The position numbers were made by a program, and so were the translations under genes. Of a stretch of DNA of 24,850 bases, positions 14,201 to 21,218 are shown piece after piece (positions within the stretch are counted from its first letter, which is position 1; each line of letters opens with the position of its first letter). The stretch comes from JAGMXM01 sp964458325. Lineage in GTDB: Bacteria; Verrucomicrobiota; Verrucomicrobiia; Limisphaerales; UBA1319. Under the pieces are notes generated by a model that had not been told where the DNA came from, searched no databases, and saw nothing but the letters and a program-made list of their open reading frames with translations. The stretch is from the NCBI GenBank assembly GCA_964458325.1, contig CAYWIM010000074.1:1-24850 (forward strand). The letters run 5' to 3'.

Positions 14201-14433
14201 CCAGGTTGAGTGGTGTGGAGAAGGGTTCGGGCGATCCGGGTGGGCAATTTGTCGTGCAGTTCGACGCGGTGCCAGGGTTGGCGTACGAGTTGGTAAGCCG
14301 GGACGCGCTGTTGGCGTCGGACTGGATCCCGGTAAGCGAGGTCATCACCAATGCGAGTGGTCAGACAGTGCTAGCCGACAGAGAGGCTACGAGCGCGCAG
14401 AAGTTTTACCGGTTGAAGGTGTGGATGCCGTAG
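11239..14433 (+). CDS. Large secreted C-type-lectin / lipase-like alpha/beta hydrolase
   Basis: The 1,064-residue protein starts at the ATG at 11239, where a signal peptide begins (MRLTPVFLLSGFVCC, cut near NAA). Residues about 24-157 form a C-type lectin domain (GGHLATIES, LWIGLSD, FSNWASGQP, KWHDL). A beta-rich region with PA-IL-like features follows (about 163-310), then an Ig-like stretch (about 315-415) and a further beta region. Residues about 541-800 are an alpha/beta hydrolase: GNPVILVHGIKSSP for the oxyanion region and VVAHSMGGLVTRAYM with nucleophile Ser643, as in PGAP1-like lipases. The tail has TSP3-like acidic repeats (DSDADDMPDGYEQRFFGN, DTDHDGVNNYWEMAMGTD) and an end domain common in Verrucomicrobiota exported proteins (AQKFYRLKVW). 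It is probably an extracellular esterase held on a glycan or cell surface. GC is visibly lower than in neighbours, and repeat copies flank it, so it may have been acquired. Confidence 0.82.
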   Translation: MRLTPVFLLSGFVCCLGNAAVLQTAYFNGHTYHLLERSLWPEAEAEAVYLGGHLATIESQTENNFVLETFGPTATAHYPNMNVSLWIGLSDAQEEGRFVWASGSSASFSNWASGQPQGGVSDEDYVGIFVTFGSPGKWHDLVSDYRAGDTPLGVVEIGGEISSSTIRVSARSGPWDYSDVANASYKYGVDDHQNPAGVNVAAGESVTITAVGFCDADGLGSYYGDISPDGYSGAIASAQVGTSGEHFPSLYTPEYYPTPLLSLIGCFASADGVLVSNPFEVGSGPLTVEVPSGATRLQLGVNDDIYSDNTGEFVATVERSMRTATLEILGAATVAENSTNRYQCMVNYLGGTSSNVSAYAQWSMVEDWATAAGFRFENEAKLVTGPLCAESTNITIRASYSGLTTSRGVMVTNVPPAVTLGLAEHPVADAKKAAGDLGAFRQEYYGGQTVRLSVAVECAESSELTVRFEAARVSDISSTVMTNEVSASFPAGNTTTNMEWNIAAGMSPGWYAFRATARESCNTNVVAQLAWGLPELRIHVCRGNPVILVHGIKSSPGDCWGSMELLLQESNDLATVSFDYSGMTDTSGEAARIENIAAALVGKQSKIRDADGLEIDGSDIWVNSACYTTQYFGVSKVDVVAHSMGGLVTRAYMAGMARDGSTPVPYGGEIDKIVTLGSPFYGGLNRLTDAGGMITRWAEGMWPNARGLPARQVTQLDWGSQFFWDLHTIGTGYGSHLAVAGDVSLFARHDGVVDAASACAVNLTGGTRVASGFGHTALFGFPIASPPTPPEYLAGAVPHAPYFLTTQFLTGTALSHGDEFVAAWRDKSHFMIVATNATGERIPCWFRLLDENNQEVKAALSHAWHWESHIHGYVRRLQGSFRLEAIPVHPYVTQYAPAFRPVSLDGNHVEFIELRLERGADSDADDMPDGYEQRFFGNLSQGPADDTDHDGVNNYWEMAMGTDPADKTSCFKIAGSSVESAGGGQPSPRLSGVEKGSGDPGGQFVVQFDAVPGLAYELVSRDALLASDWIPVSEVITNASGQTVLADREATSAQKFYRLKVWMP

Positions 14434-14742
14434 TGCGCGAAGTGTAAAGGGCGAAGTGGGAGGAGGGACTTGTGGGGTCGGGGTGAGCGGTCGGACGAAT
14501 CGGACAATTCAGACAAGTGGGATAGGGGCGGCCCCGTGGAGCAGGCGGCGCCACTCGACGGGGCAAGGGATCGATTGGGGGCGAAGAGCACCTGCGGGGG
14601 TGAGAAAGGGACTTCTTACGGGGAGAGATTTCTCCCAAATAGAATTTCGCGCTTTGAACCCCTGAACCTCGTCTTTTGTAACTCGTTGATATTCAAGCCG
14701 GGCGTTTGGAGGTTCATGGGGAGGTCTCTGACTCCCTAGGTC
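14434..14742. other. Non-coding stretch after the lectin-lipase gene
   Basis: These 309 bases contain no supported gene; short open frames here have no recognisable sequence. A small hairpin, GGGAGA (14621-14626) and TCTCCC (14631-14636) around GATT, could end transcription weakly but lacks a T-run. The part next to 14743 should be the leader of the truncated KGG-like gene that follows. Confidence 0.5.
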
Positions 14743-14834
14743 ATGGAGAACAAGAAATCTGAAGGCAAGAACCCGGCGGCGGTCGCGTTGGGGAGGCTGG
14801 GGGGCTTGAAGAGAGGGCGGGAGCGTCTTCCGAA
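14743..14834 (+). pseudogene. 5' fragment of a small basic KGG-like protein gene cut by repeat copy B
   Basis: From the ATG at 14743 the frame reads MENKKSEGKNPAAVALGRLGG followed by LKRGRERLPK, the typical opening of small basic proteins of the form NPxAVALGRLGGLKGGKARA, which normally run on to a KKAAxARW-like end. Here the homologous sequence stops where repeat copy B begins (14830-14834), and what follows is repeat sequence. The gene is therefore probably dead. The function of the intact family is not well established. Confidence 0.6.
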
Positions 14835-15062
14835 GGGGTCAGACCGGAGAAAAGTCGGCGAGTCACATTTGATTCGATGTCGAGTTTGGGTTGGGAACTG
14901 CTATCAGGCTGGCCGTTCATCCATCTGCGCAGACCACTTGCCTCCATTGCTGAAAAGCCGGTAGTCAATTGCGGAGCATTCTACGGTCTGACCCCGTCGA
15001 TGGATGGGGTCGGGCACAGGAAGCGGCCCTTTGTGTCATTCGTTATGACCGCCCCCTTTTCT
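14830..15062. repeat. Palindromic repeat, copy B (longer form), interrupting two genes
   Basis: GGGGTCAGACCG (14835-14846) and its exact inverse CGGTCTGACCCC (14984-14995) bound the core, and the next 65 bases match copy A nearly perfectly. Relative to A it has 103 extra bases between AAAAGTCGG (14850-14858) and AAAAGCCGG (14953-14961). Its left end breaks a small basic protein gene and its right end breaks vapC, which is good evidence for insertion or recombination at this point. No transposase is encoded, so it would need help in trans. Confidence 0.85.
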
Positions 15063-15135
15063 CGACGCGGTTGCCAGCGTCGGACTCCGCGTTCCGCAGG
15101 TACTCGATCCAGCTTGAGGTATCCACCAGCTTCAC
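15043..15135 (-). pseudogene. vapC: vapC toxin remnant, first 25 codons only
   Basis: A GTG at 15135 overlaps the vapB stop (GTGA), the usual arrangement of vapBC pairs. The frame reads VKLVDTSSWIEYLRNAESD then AGNRVE, the start of a PIN-domain RNase with its first catalytic Asp (Asp5), then enters repeat copy B, where it picks up five foreign residues and stops at 15043. Intact VapC proteins have about 130 residues with three or four acidic catalytic positions, so this product cannot be an active RNase. Confidence 0.85.
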
Positions 15136-15356
15136 CTGACCGCCTCCCACTTGGCATCCTCACGCAGGGTCTCCAGATCAGCGGGCGTCATGAAATCCTT
15201 GAACTGGCCTCGAACACGCGCGTTGAGCGCCTCGAGCCGCTTCAGTTTGTTGAACCGTTCAACAGCGGTGAGGATCGCCTCCCGCTTGGTACGGGCTTGG
15301 GTATGCCGGATAGCTTCCTCCAAGACATTGTCCGGAATATCAATTGTCGTCTTCAC
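15132..15356 (-). CDS. vapB: VapB-family antitoxin, orphaned
   Basis: The 74-residue protein opens with KTTIDIPDNVLEEAIRHTQARTKREAILTAVERF, the VapB2-type ribbon-helix-helix opening that binds DNA as a dimer, followed by a C-terminal tail that would wrap its VapC partner (MTPADLETLREDAKWEAVR). It starts with GTG at 15356. The partner gene vapC is cut to 30 codons by repeat copy B, so this antitoxin is now without its own toxin; it may still repress its promoter or act on a related VapC elsewhere. The reading frame is intact. Confidence 0.88.
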   Translation of the reverse strand: MKTTIDIPDNVLEEAIRHTQARTKREAILTAVERFNKLKRLEALNARVRGQFKDFMTPADLETLREDAKWEAVR

Positions 15357-15362
15357 ACTTCT

Positions 15363-15390
15363 AATCTAGGCAGATTGGGATTCCTGTCAA
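15363..15390 (-). promoter_or_regulatory. vapB promoter, probably leaderless
   Basis: On the minus strand, TTGACA (15390-15385), a 16-base spacer and TAGATT (15368-15363) give a good sigma-70-type promoter. The hexamer ends six bases before the GTG start at 15356, leaving no room for a ribosome-binding site if transcription starts at the usual distance. Confidence 0.6.
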
Positions 15391-15430
15391 TGCCGTTGGG
15401 CCGAGGGACGGAAGCGGGAAGCGGGGACGC

Positions 15431-15501
15431 AGTTCAGGTTCTTTGGAGCCACACTCGAGTGCACTTCAACCTGGACTGACCCTAATCAATAGGGGTCGGT
15501 C
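15431..15501. repeat. Cluster of hairpin repeats (RAYT/REP-like)
   Basis: AGTTCAGGTT (15431-15440) pairs with AACCTGGACT (15468-15477), with the 10-bp palindrome CACTCGAGTG (15452-15461) in its loop. Overlapping it, GACTGACCCTA (15474-15484) pairs with TAGGGGTCGGTC (15490-15501) with one mismatch and one bulge. The end of the second hairpin shares GGGGTCGGTCAT with the minus strand of repeat copy A's right end. The surrounding 15357-15588 has no gene. Confidence 0.7.
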
Positions 15502-15571
15502 ATGAATGGGCTCGATCCTCCAGCGCCGCGCCATGCCAAACGTATGGATCTGGCCCCATTGCCGAACATGC

Positions 15572-15611
15572 GGGCGTCGCGGCGATTGTCACCGATCGAT
15601 TGGGCGCTGAA
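15572..15611 (+). repeat. 40-bp dispersed repeat, copy 2 (over the DUF362 stop codon)
   Basis: It matches 7943-7982 at 38 of 40 positions in the same orientation. Here the repeat spans the 3' end of the DUF362 gene, supplying its last residues and its TGA (15589-15591), so the original C-terminus may have been replaced. Confidence 0.8.
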
Positions 15612-16677
15612 TGACTCCGGTCTGAGGGCGGGCGCGTTCGATCTGGATGAGGCGTTCGCTGGCGCAGCCGAGCTCGAGCAGGGCGGCATTTTGGTACAGG
15701 GCGCGGTCGGCCGGGCGGGGTTCGAGGCCGGATCGCCGCCGCTGGTATTCAAGCTCCTGGAGGGAGAGGATATCGAGCGCCAGGGGATCCCGGCTGAACC
15801 GGAGCTGGTCCAAGGCCACGGCATAGTGCAGCAGCGTTCGATCTTCGCCGAGGTATTGGCATAGGAGGGCGTCGATGATGTGGAGAACGACTTTGTCGCC
15901 CAGCTCGGGAATGGCATAGATTTCGGGGACGGCGCTGGCGAGCTGGCCGGGGGCGGACTCGAACCGGTTGAAATTATCGACGCCGGCCTGGGCGAGGCTG
16001 TAGAGGGCGCCGACAACGCCGGCCTGGTTGTGATTGAGCAGCGGCGGCAGGTTGATGATCTTGGTCAATTGCCGGGAGACGAGGCGCGACACGAACGACT
16101 TTCGCCCGATGCCGTCTCCGTGCCGGCCGAATTCGAGGTCGCCCCAGAGGAGCTGTCCCAGGAGGGGGCGATCGTAGAAGAGATGCTCGTCGTAACCTTC
16201 GTCGAGGCTGCCGGCCAGGCGGATCCCAAAGCGGCGGGCCATGTCGTCGTAGCCGGCAGCGCGCAGGTCCATCAGCCGCCGATCCCAGAGGACGATGTTG
16301 GTGGCGGGCAGGCCGGCATCGAGCAAGCCGCGGATGACGGCGGCCACCGTGGACGGGCGCGTGCCGCAGATGGGGCCGGGGGCGGAGACCACCTTGAGCC
16401 CGACGACGTCGGCGGGGGAGACCAGGCTGAGCCAGGCCGCGCGGGGCGACGGCTGGCCGGTGACCAGCGTGACGCCCCGGTTCACCATGGCCGCCACGCG
16501 GTCGGCGACCGGCTCGAAGCGGACGGTGGCTCCCGGCTCCTCGACGATCACGACATGGCCGGGCGGCCATGGTTCGGATGATGGGGGGGCTGTCGGGAGG
16601 CTGCCTGACGCCCCGTTCGCCTCGATGGCCCAGGCCAACCCCAGCACGATCCACCATGGAATCCAGAAGCCGCTCAT
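15589..16677 (-). CDS. Exported DUF362-domain protein
   Basis: The 362-residue protein begins with a hydrophobic signal or anchor (WIPWWIVLGLAWAIEANGA), then shows the DUF362 layout: RVAAMVNRGVTLVTG, a VVGLKVVSAPGPICGTRPSTV block, GLPATNIVLWDRR, then KIINLPPLLNHNQAGVVGALYSL, and KVVLHIIDALLCQY. No ferredoxin-type Cys cluster is seen, unlike some DUF362 proteins. The biochemical role of the family is not settled. The ATG overlaps the stop of the methyltransferase gene (ATGA at 16677-16674), so the two are probably translationally coupled. The last eight residues and stop fall inside a 40-bp dispersed repeat (15572-15611), so the natural C-terminus may differ. Confidence 0.85.
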   Translation of the reverse strand: MSGFWIPWWIVLGLAWAIEANGASGSLPTAPPSSEPWPPGHVVIVEEPGATVRFEPVADRVAAMVNRGVTLVTGQPSPRAAWLSLVSPADVVGLKVVSAPGPICGTRPSTVAAVIRGLLDAGLPATNIVLWDRRLMDLRAAGYDDMARRFGIRLAGSLDEGYDEHLFYDRPLLGQLLWGDLEFGRHGDGIGRKSFVSRLVSRQLTKIINLPPLLNHNQAGVVGALYSLAQAGVDNFNRFESAPGQLASAVPEIYAIPELGDKVVLHIIDALLCQYLGEDRTLLHYAVALDQLRFSRDPLALDILSLQELEYQRRRSGLEPRPADRALYQNAALLELGCASERLIQIERARPQTGVIQRPIDR

Positions 16678-17432
16678 TTTCCGCTATCCATGTTACGCCG
16701 ATCCGGCCCGCCGGACAATGGCGGCGCGCCCGATGGGCGCTGGATCAGCACCGCGCAGTTCCAGGTCAGGAACTCCCGGATCAGAGGCAGGCGTGTGAGG
16801 AAAGCCAGCTCGGGATAATATCGGGGGACAACCCGCTCGACGCGCAGCTCGGGATTTTGGCGGAGCCGGCGCAGCACAGATCCGATGTGGGTTGGGAAGA
16901 GGTTTTCGTGGGGGGTATGGACTCTGGGGCGGCGGGCGATGCGATCGTACAGAAGGTGCCCCCGGCGTGAACCCAGGTAATGGAGCGGCGAGAATTCGTG
17001 CCCGCCCCAGGGCGAAAGCCAGTTGGTCCAGCTCAGGTAGCAATATCCGCCGGGGTTGAGAATCGCGGGGATGGCATCGAGGAAGCGATGGGGGTGCGCC
17101 AGGTGCTCGAGCACGTTCGAGCAGATGACAACATCAAAGGCGCCGAGGCGGGCGGGGTCGTCGCGGTCGAGATCGATGGGGAGAAAGGGCATCTGACGGA
17201 GGTCGGGGGAGCGGCCATCGGATGCATCGGCGAAAACGGTTTCGCAGCCTTGCTCCTGCAAGAGTCGTCCGAAGATGCCATGGCCGCATCCAAGGTCGAG
17301 GGCGCGGCAGCCGGCACGGGCGGGGACGCCGTGGCGCTCGAGCCAGTCGATGGCGTCGCGGGCCTGGAGACGGTAGAACTCGGGATCATCCCGGTGATGG
17401 AGATGATGCCAAATGATCCTGTGGATGATCAT
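16674..17432 (-). CDS. Class I SAM-dependent methyltransferase
   Basis: The 252-residue protein has a class I methyltransferase core of the Methyltransf_11/25 kind: motif I ALDLGCGHGIFG (44-55) for SAM binding, motif II-like acidic turn (VFADASD), FDVVICSNVLEHLAHPHRFLDAI (motif IV-V), and NPGGYCYLSWTNW. The C-terminal part (SRRGHLLYDRIARRPRVHTP, YYPELAFLTRLPLIREFLTWN) resembles enzymes acting on lipids or cell-surface glycans rather than nucleic acids, but this is weak. It overlaps the DUF362 start by four bases and follows the aminotransferase at 95 bases. The substrate cannot be assigned. Confidence 0.88.
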   Translation of the reverse strand: MIIHRIIWHHLHHRDDPEFYRLQARDAIDWLERHGVPARAGCRALDLGCGHGIFGRLLQEQGCETVFADASDGRSPDLRQMPFLPIDLDRDDPARLGAFDVVICSNVLEHLAHPHRFLDAIPAILNPGGYCYLSWTNWLSPWGGHEFSPLHYLGSRRGHLLYDRIARRPRVHTPHENLFPTHIGSVLRRLRQNPELRVERVVPRYYPELAFLTRLPLIREFLTWNCAVLIQRPSGAPPLSGGPDRRNMDSGK

Positions 17433-17498
17433 GGGAGCCCCGATGGGATGCGACTCCCCAGCCCGCCCGCCCGAGAGACCAGGTTTTCATTGGGAAGA

Positions 17499-17529
17499 GA
17501 GCGGGCAGCGCTGGCGGCTGCGCCCGCTC
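17499..17529 (-). terminator. Hairpin at the end of the aminotransferase gene
   Basis: GAGCGGGC (17499-17506) and GCCCGCTC (17522-17529) pair perfectly, extended by AGC/GCT inside with a two-base bulge. The stem includes part of the aminotransferase stop codon (17528-17530). On the minus strand it is followed by TCTCTTCCC, a weak T-rich tract, so it may be an intrinsic terminator of low strength that lowers transcription into the methyltransferase gene. Confidence 0.5.
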
Positions 17530-18616
17530 AGAGCTGTTTCAGGGCGTTGTCCAGCGCGTCGTAGAGCGATTGCATGGTGGCGTCGGTCTCATCGCCCATG
17601 TTCGAGATGCGGAAGGTGGCACCCTTGATCTTGCCGTAGCCGCCGTCGATGAGAAACCCCTGATCTTTGACCAGCTTCTGGAGGCGGGGCACATCGACGA
17701 CGCGGCCGCCGGGGCGAGCGCCGTTGCTGACACAGGTCAGGGTGACCGATTCAAAGCCGGGTTCGGGAAAGAGGTTGAATCCGTGGTTCTGAGCCCATTG
17801 CCGGGTGCGCTGGGCGAGGCGGAGGTGGCGGCCGAAGCGCGCCTCCAGGCCCTCGGCGAAGATGTCCTCGAGCTTCGAGGCAAGGGCGAAGACGTGCCCG
17901 ATGCTGGGGGTGCTGGGGGTCATGTTCTGCTCGGCGTTCTTCTGGAACTCGAGGAAATCGAAGTAATAGCCGCGGTCCCTCTGCTGGGCGGCTCGGGCCA
18001 AGGCGGCGGGAGAGCAGACGAACAGGGCGGTGCCGGGCGGGAGGGCGAGGGCCTTCTGGGTTCCGGCCAGCAGGACATCGATGCCGAGCTCGTCGAATGG
18101 CAGCCGGACGGCGGTCATCGAGCTGACGCTATCGACGATGAACATGACGTCGGGATATTTCTTTTTGAGGGCGGCGATCTGGGGCAGGGGGCTCATGACC
18201 CCGGTCGATGTCTCGTTGTGGATCAGGGTGAGGGCATCGAACTGGCCGGTGGCAAGGCGGGCGTCGACCTGTTCGGCGCGGATCGGGGAACCCCACGGGT
18301 TCTGGAGGGCTTCGGCGGCCTTGCCGCACCGCTGGGCCACGTCGAACCATTTGTCCGAGAACGCGCCGTTCATGCAGCAGAGGACCTTTTTAGCCACGAG
18401 GTTGCGGATGGCGCCCTCCATGACGCCCCAGGCGGACGAGGTGCTGATGTAGACCAGCCGCTGGGTATAGAGCAGGGCCTGGAGCTGAGGCTGGATCCTG
18501 GCGTAGAGATCCTTGAACCCCTGGCCGCGATGGCCGACCATCGGCGTTCGAAATGCCTGGAAGGTCTTTTCGCTGACTTCGACCGGGCCCGGAATGTGGA
18601 GCTTGATGTGTGCCAT
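17528..18616 (-). CDS. Class V PLP aminotransferase (serine/alanine-glyoxylate type)
   Basis: The 362-residue enzyme belongs to the class V aminotransferases. It opens with KLHIPGPVEVSEKTFQAF and VGHRGQGFKDLY, has VYISTSSAWGVMEGAIRNL, LIHNETSTGVMSPL, the cofactor-ring Asp162 in VDSVSSM, and the Schiff-base lysine Lys188 in AGTQKALALPPG. The C-terminal part ends with FLIDGGYGKIKGATFRISNMGD, typical of the alanine-glyoxylate/serine-pyruvate branch; similar enzymes serve as phosphoserine aminotransferases in some bacteria. It starts three bases after the topoisomerase stop, so the two genes are probably co-transcribed although their roles are unrelated. The substrate is uncertain. Confidence 0.9.
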   Translation of the reverse strand: MAHIKLHIPGPVEVSEKTFQAFRTPMVGHRGQGFKDLYARIQPQLQALLYTQRLVYISTSSAWGVMEGAIRNLVAKKVLCCMNGAFSDKWFDVAQRCGKAAEALQNPWGSPIRAEQVDARLATGQFDALTLIHNETSTGVMSPLPQIAALKKKYPDVMFIVDSVSSMTAVRLPFDELGIDVLLAGTQKALALPPGTALFVCSPAALARAAQQRDRGYYFDFLEFQKNAEQNMTPSTPSIGHVFALASKLEDIFAEGLEARFGRHLRLAQRTRQWAQNHGFNLFPEPGFESVTLTCVSNGARPGGRVVDVPRLQKLVKDQGFLIDGGYGKIKGATFRISNMGDETDATMQSLYDALDNALKQL

Positions 18617-18619
18617 AGG

Positions 18620-21109
18620 TTACTCGGTGGGTTTTCGCGTGGAACGAGATTGAGGTTTGGGTTCGCGCGGCGCAAACTCGAAGCCGACATCCTGATCGGC
18701 CTTGAGGACGAGGAACGCGGAGAACGGGCGGCCCTTTTTGGAGATGAACTTGTGGAGGAGGTCGGTCTTGCCCGTGCGGAGGAGCTGAAGGATCTGGGCC
18801 CGCTCGATCGGCCGCTGGAGGATGACCTTGCCGGTTCGGAACGTGCACTGGCGGGGCTTGAGGGCGGCGCGCTCGCAAAGGTAGGACTTTGCGTTTTCGT
18901 AGACGGGCGACTTGCACTTGGGGCACTGGCCCAGGGGTTCCTGGCCCGAGAAATCAACGGGCTCAGCCGGGTCGGCGCCCTCGCCGGGAGCGGATCCGAA
19001 ATCGAACTCGACCTTGAACTCGGGGGTGAGCTTCAGGGCGGCGGCAAAGGGGCGCCCGATCCGGCTGCGGAATCCCTCGAGGGGGCCGACCGATTTATCG
19101 GCGAGAAGCTTCTCGACCTCGGCGGGCTCGAGCGACCGGCCGGCGACGTTTTTCCAGAGGCTGAACTCGCACTGCTGGCACTGGAACTTGCGGTAGAGGC
19201 CGTGCACCTCGCCGCCGCATTTGGGGCAGCGGGCCTGGATCCGGCCGAAATCGACCGGCACGGTGTCGAACTCGTACCCCTTGGTCTTGCCGACGATGTC
19301 GCGGGTGAGATGGGCGATCTGGGCCATGAAATCCGGGCGCGCGAGCTCGCCGCGCTCCATCTGCTTGAGCTTGAATTCCCAGTCGCCCGTCAGCTCGGGC
19401 CGGCAGAGATCCGACGCGCCGATCGCGCGCAGCAGGGCGATCAGATCGAACGCCTTCGCGGACGGGATCAGATCGCGGCCCTGGCGGAAGAGGTATTTTT
19501 CGCTGATCAGGCCCTCGATGATGGCGGCGCGGGTGGCGGGTGTGCCCAGCCCCTTGGCGCTCATGGCCTCGCGCAGCTCCTCGTCATCGACGAGCTTGCC
19601 GGCGCCTTCCATGGCGGAGAGGAGCGTGGCCTCGTTGAACCGGGCCGGCGGCTTGGTCTGCAGATGCACGACGTCGATGGCGGTGGTCTGGGCCAGCTCG
19701 CCCGCCTGAACTGGCGTGAGGGAGGGCGTGTCTTCCTCGACGGCCTCCTTGCCATAGACAGCCAGCCAGCCGGGGTTCACCAGCACCTTGCCTTCGCTCT
19801 TGAACGGTTCTCCAGCCACGCGCGTGATGCGGGTCGTGACGAGGAACTCCGCGGCGGGGAAGAAATTGGCCAGGAACCGCCGGGTGATGAAGTCGTAGAG
19901 GGCCGCATCCTCGCCCTCGAGCGGTTTGGGGACAAGGGCGGTCGGGATGATGGCAAAGTGGTCCGAAACCTTGGCGTTGTTGAAAATGCGCTTGTTGAGC
20001 CGGACCCACCCTTCCTGGAGGATGCGCCCGGCGAACTCGCCGTAGCGGGTTCCGTCCAAGGCGTGGAGGGTGTCGCGGACCACGCCCATGTAGTCCTCGG
20101 GCAAGGCGCGCGAATCGGTGCGGGGATAGGTGATGAGCTTATGTTTTTCGTAGAGGGCCTGGGCGATCTGCAGGGTGCGCTTGGCCGAGAAGCGGAATCG
20201 ACTGTTGGCTTCGCGCTGCAGGCTGGTGAGATCGAACAGCAGGGGGGCCAATTGGGTGGCGGGCTTGCTCTCCTCGGTGACGGCGCCGGGCTGGCCCAGG
20301 CACTTGGCGCGGATGGCCTCGGCCGCGGCGCGGTCCCAGAGCCGCTCCGGGCGCAGCTCGCCGTCGCCGTTGCGCTCGCGGACAAATTTTTCGTCGAACC
20401 ATTTTCCGGCGTAATCCCCGGCGGCGACGGTGAACGTGGCCTGGACCTCCCAGAAGTCGCGAGGTTGAAACGCGCGGATTTTCTCCTCGCGCTCGACCAC
20501 GATGGTCAGGGTGGGGGTCTGCACCCGGCCGACGGTCGTGAGCTGGAATCCGCCCGCCTTCGAGTTGAAGGCGGTCATGGCCCGCGTGCTGTTGATCCCG
20601 ACGAGCCAGTCGGCTTCGGATCGGCAGACGGCGGCGCTGGCCAGGGGCTGCATTTCGGAGTCGGACTTGAGGCGCTGGAAGCCGTCCCGGATGGCGGTCG
20701 GGGTCATCGACTGGAGCCAGAGCCGCTGGATCGGTTTGCGCACGCCCGAGTGCTGGATCAGATAGCGGAAGATGAGCTCGCCCTCCCGGCCGGCATCGCA
20801 GGCATTGATGACGCCATCCACGTCCTTGCGCTTCAGGAGCCGAACCAGGGTCTTGAGCCGGGCCTCGGACCGCTCGATCGGCTTGAGGTCGAATCGGGGC
20901 GGGATCACCGGCAGATGGGCCAGGGTCCACTTGCCCCGCTTCACCTCGAAGTCGGGGGGGCAGATCAGCTCGAGCAGATGCCCGACCGCTGAAGAGAGCA
21001 CATACCCCTCACTCTCGAAGTAATCCTCCTGGCGGCTGAATCCGCCCAGGGCGCGGGCAATGTCCGCCGCAACCGACGGTTTTTCCGCGATGATCAATAC
21101 TTTTCCCAT
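18620..21109 (-). CDS. topB: DNA topoisomerase III (type IA)
   Basis: The 829-residue protein is a type IA topoisomerase that passes single DNA strands and separates linked chromosomes. The start at 21109 is chosen because MGKVLIIAEKPSVAADIA is the canonical opening; a further in-frame ATG at 21151 adds 14 unlike residues. The Toprim domain has Glu9 and the INACDAGREGELIFR motif (101-115). The active-site tyrosine is Tyr328 in LITYPRTDSRALPED. The core ends near residue 600 with DFMAQIAHLTRDIV. Two C-terminal zinc/topoisomerase-C repeats follow (CPKCGGEV...CQQCEFSLWK and CPKCKSPV...RQCTF), each ending in a KSVGPLEGFRS- or KTDLLHKFIS-like stretch, as in many Bacteroidetes and Verrucomicrobiota TopB proteins. 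Length and motifs are complete. Confidence 0.95.
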   Translation of the reverse strand: MGKVLIIAEKPSVAADIARALGGFSRQEDYFESEGYVLSSAVGHLLELICPPDFEVKRGKWTLAHLPVIPPRFDLKPIERSEARLKTLVRLLKRKDVDGVINACDAGREGELIFRYLIQHSGVRKPIQRLWLQSMTPTAIRDGFQRLKSDSEMQPLASAAVCRSEADWLVGINSTRAMTAFNSKAGGFQLTTVGRVQTPTLTIVVEREEKIRAFQPRDFWEVQATFTVAAGDYAGKWFDEKFVRERNGDGELRPERLWDRAAAEAIRAKCLGQPGAVTEESKPATQLAPLLFDLTSLQREANSRFRFSAKRTLQIAQALYEKHKLITYPRTDSRALPEDYMGVVRDTLHALDGTRYGEFAGRILQEGWVRLNKRIFNNAKVSDHFAIIPTALVPKPLEGEDAALYDFITRRFLANFFPAAEFLVTTRITRVAGEPFKSEGKVLVNPGWLAVYGKEAVEEDTPSLTPVQAGELAQTTAIDVVHLQTKPPARFNEATLLSAMEGAGKLVDDEELREAMSAKGLGTPATRAAIIEGLISEKYLFRQGRDLIPSAKAFDLIALLRAIGASDLCRPELTGDWEFKLKQMERGELARPDFMAQIAHLTRDIVGKTKGYEFDTVPVDFGRIQARCPKCGGEVHGLYRKFQCQQCEFSLWKNVAGRSLEPAEVEKLLADKSVGPLEGFRSRIGRPFAAALKLTPEFKVEFDFGSAPGEGADPAEPVDFSGQEPLGQCPKCKSPVYENAKSYLCERAALKPRQCTFRTGKVILQRPIERAQILQLLRTGKTDLLHKFISKKGRPFSAFLVLKADQDVGFEFAPREPKPQSRSTRKPTE

Positions 21110-21178
21110 GGCCTGAGCAGTCACTGGGCGCCCCGCGCGTGTTCGACCCATATGGCGGACGCTCCCATGACGCGGCAG

Positions 21179-21206
21179 AAGTTATGGCAAAAAGACATAA
21201 TGTCAA
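21179..21206 (-). promoter_or_regulatory. Candidate promoter of the topB operon
   Basis: On the minus strand, TTGACA (21206-21201), 16 bases, then TAACTT (21184-21179) is a plausible promoter in the 109-base gap before topB. The -35 overlaps an 11-base palindrome GACATAATGTC (21194-21204). The -10 is a poor match. Transcription would start about 60-70 bases before the topB ATG. Confidence 0.35.
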
Positions 21207-21218
21207 AGCACGTTTTTA

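Noticed and set aside
13141..14247. Minus-strand open frame of 368 codons within the lectin-lipase gene
   Set aside because: Antisense to a well-supported gene; no motif or start signal.
10791..15062. Repeats A and B as a CRISPR array or integron attachment sites
   Set aside because: Only two copies 4 kb apart, no regular spacers, and no cas gene or integrase in the window.
14877..15479. Plus-strand open frame of 200 codons over repeat copy B and vapB
   Set aside because: It is made of repeat sequence followed by the antisense strand of vapB; no plausible protein.
17570..20992. Plus-strand open frame of 1,140 codons opposite topB and the aminotransferase
   Set aside because: It is the antisense shadow of two clear genes; it is rich in Gly, Ala, Glu and Asp in the way GC-rich antisense frames are, with no recognisable motif.
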